From: Hedera helix
Taxonomy: Eukaryota > Streptophyta > Magnoliopsida > Apiales > Araliaceae
NCBI GenBank assembly: GCA_947179155.2
Contig: OX359275.1
Location: 5,955,501 to 6,019,500 of the forward strand
Direction of reading: 5' to 3'
Length of the DNA: 64,000 nucleotides
Positions within the stretch are counted from its first letter, which is position 1. Every line of letters begins with the position of its first letter. Below the pieces are notes generated by a model that worked only from the letters and a program-made list of their open reading frames with translations, ran no database searches and was not told the DNA's origin. The position numbers and the translations under genes were made by a program. Below are positions 58,501-64,000 of this stretch, piece after piece.

Positions 58501-61150
58501 AGTAGTCAACATATCAAATAATTTTTAAAGAGCCTATAATATATTTGTGTCGAAGTTACAAAATATATAAATTAAATAAAATTATAAAATAAATTTATTT
58601 ATTATATATATTTTAAAATTAATTATTATTAATATTTATATATAATCAAAATATCAATATAAATATTCACAATATATATTATTTTTTATTTTTAAATGTA
58701 GGGTCATATTTTTGAATTTGAATTCAGTCCTTGATAAAGACACAAAAGTTGGTGCGTAAAATTAGAATAAGATAGTCAAATAAAACTATAAATAGTAGTA
58801 ATACTCTTATTGTTTTCAAAAAAAAAAGTTTAATTTTGAATTTTTTAAGGTTAATTTAAGATATTTTTAAATTTTAATTTAATAAAATTCTAAAAGTTTA
58901 AAAATAATAAATAATTTAATTAATTGCATTGTTTAAATAGTTTTTGATATTTATAATTAAAGTGACTAAAATTAATTTTTAAAAATATCTTAAATTAAAT
59001 TTTAAAAAATTTAAATGGATCTACTATATTTTTAGGAAGGAGAGACGAATAATAATACTAACATCTAAAATCAAATATATTATATGACGAAATTAAGTGT
59101 AATATATGAATACAAGCATGACAGGTCATGTTAGGTTGACCGTAAGAATAGAATGAATGTTGCCGCATCATTTATCCTTCATTAATTATGGAGGAGTGTT
59201 TGTTACCAAAAAATTAAGTCTTCGACAGTGGGAAGAAATGATGATATTATGAAGAAATGGTTTTTGTCAGTAATATATATATATATAAAAATAAAATTGA
59301 TATTTTTATAAAAAAAAAATTAATATTTTTGTACGAGACTTTATTCAGGTGATAGTAAGTGAAATTTTCTTTTTATGTGGATAGAATTTTATAAAAAATA
59401 TTAATTTTTATTATAAAGATATCAATTTTCTATATTAATGTTAGAATATTATGATATTTTAGACACGTGTAACTATTCTTAACACAATAAGGTGAGCACA
59501 AATTTAAAATAAAATAAAATGGAAACCATTTGAAATTCTTCCTAATTTCAACTCATAACTTAAAAGGTGAAGAACCAATACAATGTTTAATTTCACAATA
59601 ACTGGTGTTGGGATTTGATAATCAGCTAATCACAATAATAGCCCTGTACTATTGTAACCAGTTGCAATTTGATGCCTCAAGCTTGTGGAATTTGTGAAGC
59701 AACTATCAACTTGTTTCCTACCTTGTTTGATGTTGCTGTTTGGTGTTGTTGTATTAGGCTTGGTATCCACATGAATTTGTTTGATGAACTATCAATTTTA
59801 TTTTTAATTAGCTGATAGAGCAATTTGCTTAGAACGCTTCCAAGTCCCATAGTTATCTATATCATTGAGTTTTTTACTGACTAATACTAAACTAGGATGA
59901 TCGTTATTGTGAATGAACAATGGATGCATATTAGAGTCTATTGAGAACTCTAATGTCTTTGATTATGTAGAAGAAGTTGAAGTTACAACTCAAGCCATGA
60001 CTATTATAAAAAGAACTGTTGAGAATAAAAAATATTCAAGACAAAAAGCTAAATTAAGTAGAATAAGTTAAACTTGTGAGAAATCTAGTTTCTGAGTTTG
60101 TGAATGAAGATCGGGAAAGTAATCTCTAAATTGCAGAGAACACAATTATCACTATAAATTATCTGAAAACAATTGTAATCAAAACCCTAGAAATTAGCTC
60201 CGAAAATCAACTGACAAAATTGTTGGAAAAATTCTTCAAAAAGTAGTTTTAAAAATTTAATAAAACATGATTATCTTTATAGTTTTATACAAAACAATAA
60301 TTATATATATACCATGCATCTATAGTATGAATTGTTACCTAATGCTTGGTTGGATTAACACGTTTGAATCTTCAAGTATACTCAAAATCTTCCTTCCTAT
60401 GACCTCATACTGAATCTGGAGTGTGGTCTCCAAAGCACCCTTTTGGAAAAATATTTCACGTGTTTTTCCTAGGAAAAGAAAGAGAGTATACGTTATTTGG
60501 TCTTTTTTCTGATTTGGAATAATAACCTTATTTTACATATCTGATCAATGATATATTTATATCTTTATTGATCATTATTTCTCTAATGAAACTGACTCAT
60601 ATTAGGCTAGAATGGGGATCTTAAAGAATTTTTATTCTGACTCCAATACTTATTCATATATTATTTATCTAATAATAATATACTAAACAACTATTAATTT
60701 CACTAAATAATTATAATTGCACTTCAGTCTAGGAATTAAACCATTCACTAATTAACTGTAAATATTTCATATATTGATTATTATATTTATTAAAAATAAA
60801 TAAATTAACATTCAGTCATTAATGAACTATACTTTAAAACTCATTATTTTTTCCTCTTATTCTAGTTATATATAGTGTTACAATATATCTAAAATATATC
60901 ATTTAACAAGTTTTATAAATATAATTTAAATGTTATAATTATAGATTATAAATATTCATACACACTACAGTATTACTCCAAATTAACACATAAAATGAAC
61001 ATTTATTTATTAATGGGTATCTAAACATTAATAAGTAGAGCATTCAATTTGAATTTAGGATTTCAAAAATAATAAAAACTTATTTAAATTATAATTTAGA
61101 GCATTGATTATTGTATTTATTAAAAATAAATAAATTAACATTCATTCATT
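58501..61150. other. AT-rich intergenic region, no gene
   Basis: No frame is convincing. A direct repeat of about 55 bp (TTAAAAATAAATAAATTAAC core) occurs at about 60773 and again at 61103, about 330 bp apart. AT-rich inverted segments at 58810-59050 and 59280-59435 may be old MITEs, but no clear termini were found. Confidence 0.45.
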
Positions 61151-61649
61151 AATTGATAACTTCAGTACTTGGAGGAGATAGGATAACATACCTCACTGTT
61201 GTCAATTACTTGACAACCAGTGGATCTGATTTTGATGAAGCATAGTTGTTATTACAATGATTTGCAGTCCTTCCGGTTTTCATTTGTGACACTATAGATT
61301 TCTTCATATAGCTCAGGTTCTGGTTGTTGAGAAGGGCAATGACACACATAGTTGAGAAGTCTATAGATTTAGTCGTTGACGGTTGATGAAGGAGTGAATG
61401 TCCCTACTGATTTCCCTTAGCTCAATTTGACTGAAGAAGATAATTCTTTTAAGCACATGGTTAAGCATGGATGGCCTTAGGCAGCTTCTTCATTGGATTC
61501 CCTGTACAAACAATTTTCAACTGGTGAGATTAAATTCATTTTGTCTTTTATACCCATTACCGAGATTTAACACTAATTTAAATTTGTGTCATGGATCAAC
61601 TCAAAGCGTAGGCTTTAACATATTTGTGAGAACCTGCTCTGATACCAAT
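61151..61649 (-). mobile_element. Copia element, 5' internal region (partial)
   Basis: Directly left of the LTR is the minus-strand primer-binding site. The region beyond it has low coding potential apart from short frames (minus-strand text like KLPKAIHA near 61470). The left limit is unknown; gag-pol is not recognisable to the left, so the copy is either truncated or non-autonomous. Confidence 0.45.
61636..61647 (-). other. Primer-binding site, initiator tRNA-Met type
   Basis: The minus strand reads TGGTATCAGAGC, the standard copia PBS complementary to the 3' end of initiator tRNA-Met, two bases inside the LTR edge. Confidence 0.9.
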
Positions 61650-64000
61650 TGTTAGTTCCCGTGGACACAATAGAGATCTAGAAGGGGGGGGGGGGGTTGA
61701 ATAGATCTCTTAAAAACTTTTTACTTTTGTAACGAAAGCATATTAGTTATGAATGATAGAATCAATTCAAGCACAGCGGATTTTACTTTTAATAAACCCC
61801 TTAAAGAAATATGAGTCATTTCATTTTAGTGTGTTAATCTAGTATGGGTGAAAGCAGATGTTGTGCAGAATATATATAAAAGACATAAAGTAAATGACAC
61901 AAGAGATTTATAGTGGTTCGGAGACTGAATAACTCCTACTCCACTCTTCTACTTGACAGTAGGAAATCCACTAAGATTTAGTCCTCTGGACTAGGACACT
62001 CTCGCCCTCATCAAAGCTAGCAGCTTTGGTTCCTTTAGTCACATTAAGACTAGGACACTCTTGCCCTCATCAAAGTTAGCAGCTTTGGATTGTAGACTAA
62101 GTCCAGCAGACTTAGAATCTCTTGTACCCTTCGGTACTCAACAAGTCCAGCAGACTTGATTTCTTTTTAGCCATACGGGCAAGGATCCTTTGACCCTCTT
62201 TTGTGTGTTGGATGTTCGTTGGGTTGTGCTGCTAAGATGAACTTTGATATTCTTTATCTTCTGGTACTTAGCAGCTGCTTATGATCCATCATTGAATGCT
62301 GCTGATGTTTGTCGTTGATATTCTCCTTCTTTCTGATATTCAGCAACTACTCAAGATCACCAAATGTTTTGCTAGGCTTTTGTACTTCAACTCGTTTGGT
62401 ACTTGATAGCTCCTCGAGATGAACTCCTGAGATGACTGTGATGCTTCTTCTTTTTGATACTCAGTTGTTCCTTCTTATCATAGACAATTTATTGCTTCTC
62501 GAGATGGGCTTCTGAGATGACTGTGATGATCCTTCCTTTTAGTACTCAGTTGCTACCATGTATGTATCAAGTTGGCATTTAAGCTTCTCTCTTCCATGTG
62601 CCTAGTAGCTCTGAACACTTCTCTTGTAATAGAGTTATACATCTCTATGTTTCTCTCAATTCAGTGTTAGTGTTCTGATGGATCGTAGAGTCCTTTAGTA
62701 TGTCCATTTTCTGTTTCACTCTACGATCGGTTGTTTTCTACCATCATCTCTCTCGTGTATATTTTTCAACAATCGCAACTACCACCCACACTTCTTTTTT
62801 TGTTTGTTATGTATGCCTTTATATCTCTGAGCATATTTTTACCGTTGAGATAAATCCCGTTGGTTTCCTTTGGCTTTGTGCAGATCTTAAATATCTTCGA
62901 TGTTTGACTTTCTTGCCACTTGTGTCAGTGCTTTTCCCTTTTCTGACATGTTCAGATATATTAACCTGTAGCTCTGCTTTCTCTGAATTTAGCCGTTGAT
63001 CTCTCAGAGTTGTTCATCAAAGATTATTATATTCTTTGCTAGTTAATCTTCTGATTTATCAATAAATGTTTTCCTTGGCTTTTAAGAATCATCTGCTCTG
63101 CAGGCTCTGGCTTGTTGATTTGTCTTCTTTAACACTGTAGAGATGTCAGTCTCGTGTTCTTCCCAGTCTTTGGAATGAACAGGTCTTTTAGAGAATATGA
63201 TCGTTGGGACATAGTCTTCTGATTTCTTGAGCCTGATACATGATACTAGAAAATCTTTGCTCTGACACCCAGCACGCAAAAGTCAGTATTCTGTCATTTC
63301 TGACTTCTTCTATAGTAGATGCCATAAAGTATTGTTGTGGATGTTTCTGAAGTAATTAACAACTCATTTTGAGATTACTGACTTAAGTGCTTAGATGTCT
63401 TCAATCCTTGTTGGCACTTAAGTACTCGACTATTAATCCAGTTGTAGCTTCTTGTTTCTGATCGTTGAGTCATCTGCTGGTTCTGCTATGTAGCTCTACG
63501 ATTTCCAGTTGCTAGCCCTGCTTGGCTTATATGTCATAGAGGACTGCTCTATGATTCTTTAGGCGCTAGATCTTCTATCATTGATGACTGCTTTACGAGC
63601 TTCAGTTGTCAAATCTTTTAACATAGAGGACTGCTCTACGAACTTCAGCTTCACTTAACGATTGCTTGAACGTTGTACTTCTGCGTTTGCCTTTTTCACT
63701 CTACGACTTAGCTTTGCTACTTTACGATCTTGCCTATGGTATAAGTCGTAGTGCAATCGTAGAGTTACGATTTAAACTGTTCTACGATCTTAGTTCAGAC
63801 CAGATGCTGTAGATGTATGAGATCTTCATTCAGTTTGTTTAACAGCCCAAGGACAGCCTACTGAATACTCTTTATGAGGATTGCTGTCATGATTCTGAAT
63901 TTTGACTCTACTTGGCTCGTAGACAAGATTAGGAGAATCGTAGAGTGACTGTCTATATGGACTCTACGATCCCGAGAGTTAGCTCTACGATGCTGAGACA
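61650..64000 (-). repeat. Copia (SIRE/Maximus-like) LTR, truncated by the window end
   Basis: The edge on the plus strand is TGTTAGTTCCCGTGGACAC, i.e. the sense LTR ends ...AACTAACA next to the PBS. A run of 14 G lies at 61683-61696, matching the position of the G-run in the solo LTR at 32385. The sequence contains TTATAGTGGTTCGG at about 61909, a motif I associate with this group. The far edge lies beyond 64000, so the LTR is at least 2.35 kb. Confidence 0.8.
61991..62095 (+). repeat. 59-bp tandem duplication inside the copia LTR
   Basis: CTAGGACACTCTCGCCCTCA and CTAGGACACTCTTGCCCTCA (61991, 62050) both continue TCAAAGxTAGCAGCTTTGG. A second related pair with GAGATGACTGTGATG lies at 62409-62470 and 62495-62555. 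Confidence 0.9.

Noticed and set aside
62700..62999. 99-codon frame in the right LTR
   Set aside because: Noncoding LTR sequence; Phe/Leu/Cys-rich, no domain.

Overview
The window is nuclear DNA of a flowering plant, most likely a eudicot. The evidence is interrupted genes with GT-AG introns, an AT-rich background packed with plant transposon families (Ty3/gypsy Tat, Ty1/copia, CACTA, MULE, hAT, PIF/Harbinger, Stowaway-like MITEs), and three host genes of typical plant families. I saw no bacterial, organellar, rRNA or tRNA genes. All calls come from reading the sequence and its translations; no database search was run.

Layout. 1-6590: a decayed Tat-clade Ty3/gypsy retrotransposon on the minus strand (pol, gag, PBS, one LTR), abutting an ATA microsatellite. 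About 7520-10290: a CACTA (En/Spm-like) remnant with a transposase fragment, a 172-bp tandem array and a terminal region rich in short inverted repeats. 11396-12535: a MITE and an 877-bp non-autonomous hAT-like element, each with a perfect 8-bp target duplication. About 13260-19014: LTR and copia debris. 19025-24498: a MULE of about 5.5 kb with long TIRs. It carries a mudrA-like transposase pseudogene and, on the opposite strand and converging on it, a small GRF zinc finger/coiled-coil/membrane-anchor pseudogene. This is the most interesting non-host structure. 24590-28100: small non-autonomous elements.

Host genes. (1) 28691-29960 (+): a three-exon MYB-related (SHAQKYF) transcription factor with two EAR-like motifs. 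(2) 40374-40751 (-): a possible small 125-aa protein gene. (3) 42822-50349 (+): a four-exon secreted or type I membrane protein whose third intron grew to 6 kb through nested insertions. (4) 51328-57855 (-): a six-exon PP2A catalytic subunit of 306 aa. Genes 3 and 4 are tail to tail, about 1 kb apart.

Between the MYB gene and gene 2 lies a PIF/Harbinger element (30631-38447) with both of its genes, itself invaded by a copia-type solo LTR and a gypsy-type solo LTR. The right end (about 61150-64000) is the start of a minus-strand copia element: PBS and a partial LTR running off the window. The insertions give a relative history: PIF before its solo LTRs, and host intron before LTR before hAT. 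Most transposon genes carry in-frame stops, several consistent with C-to-T change, as expected for silenced, methylated repeats.
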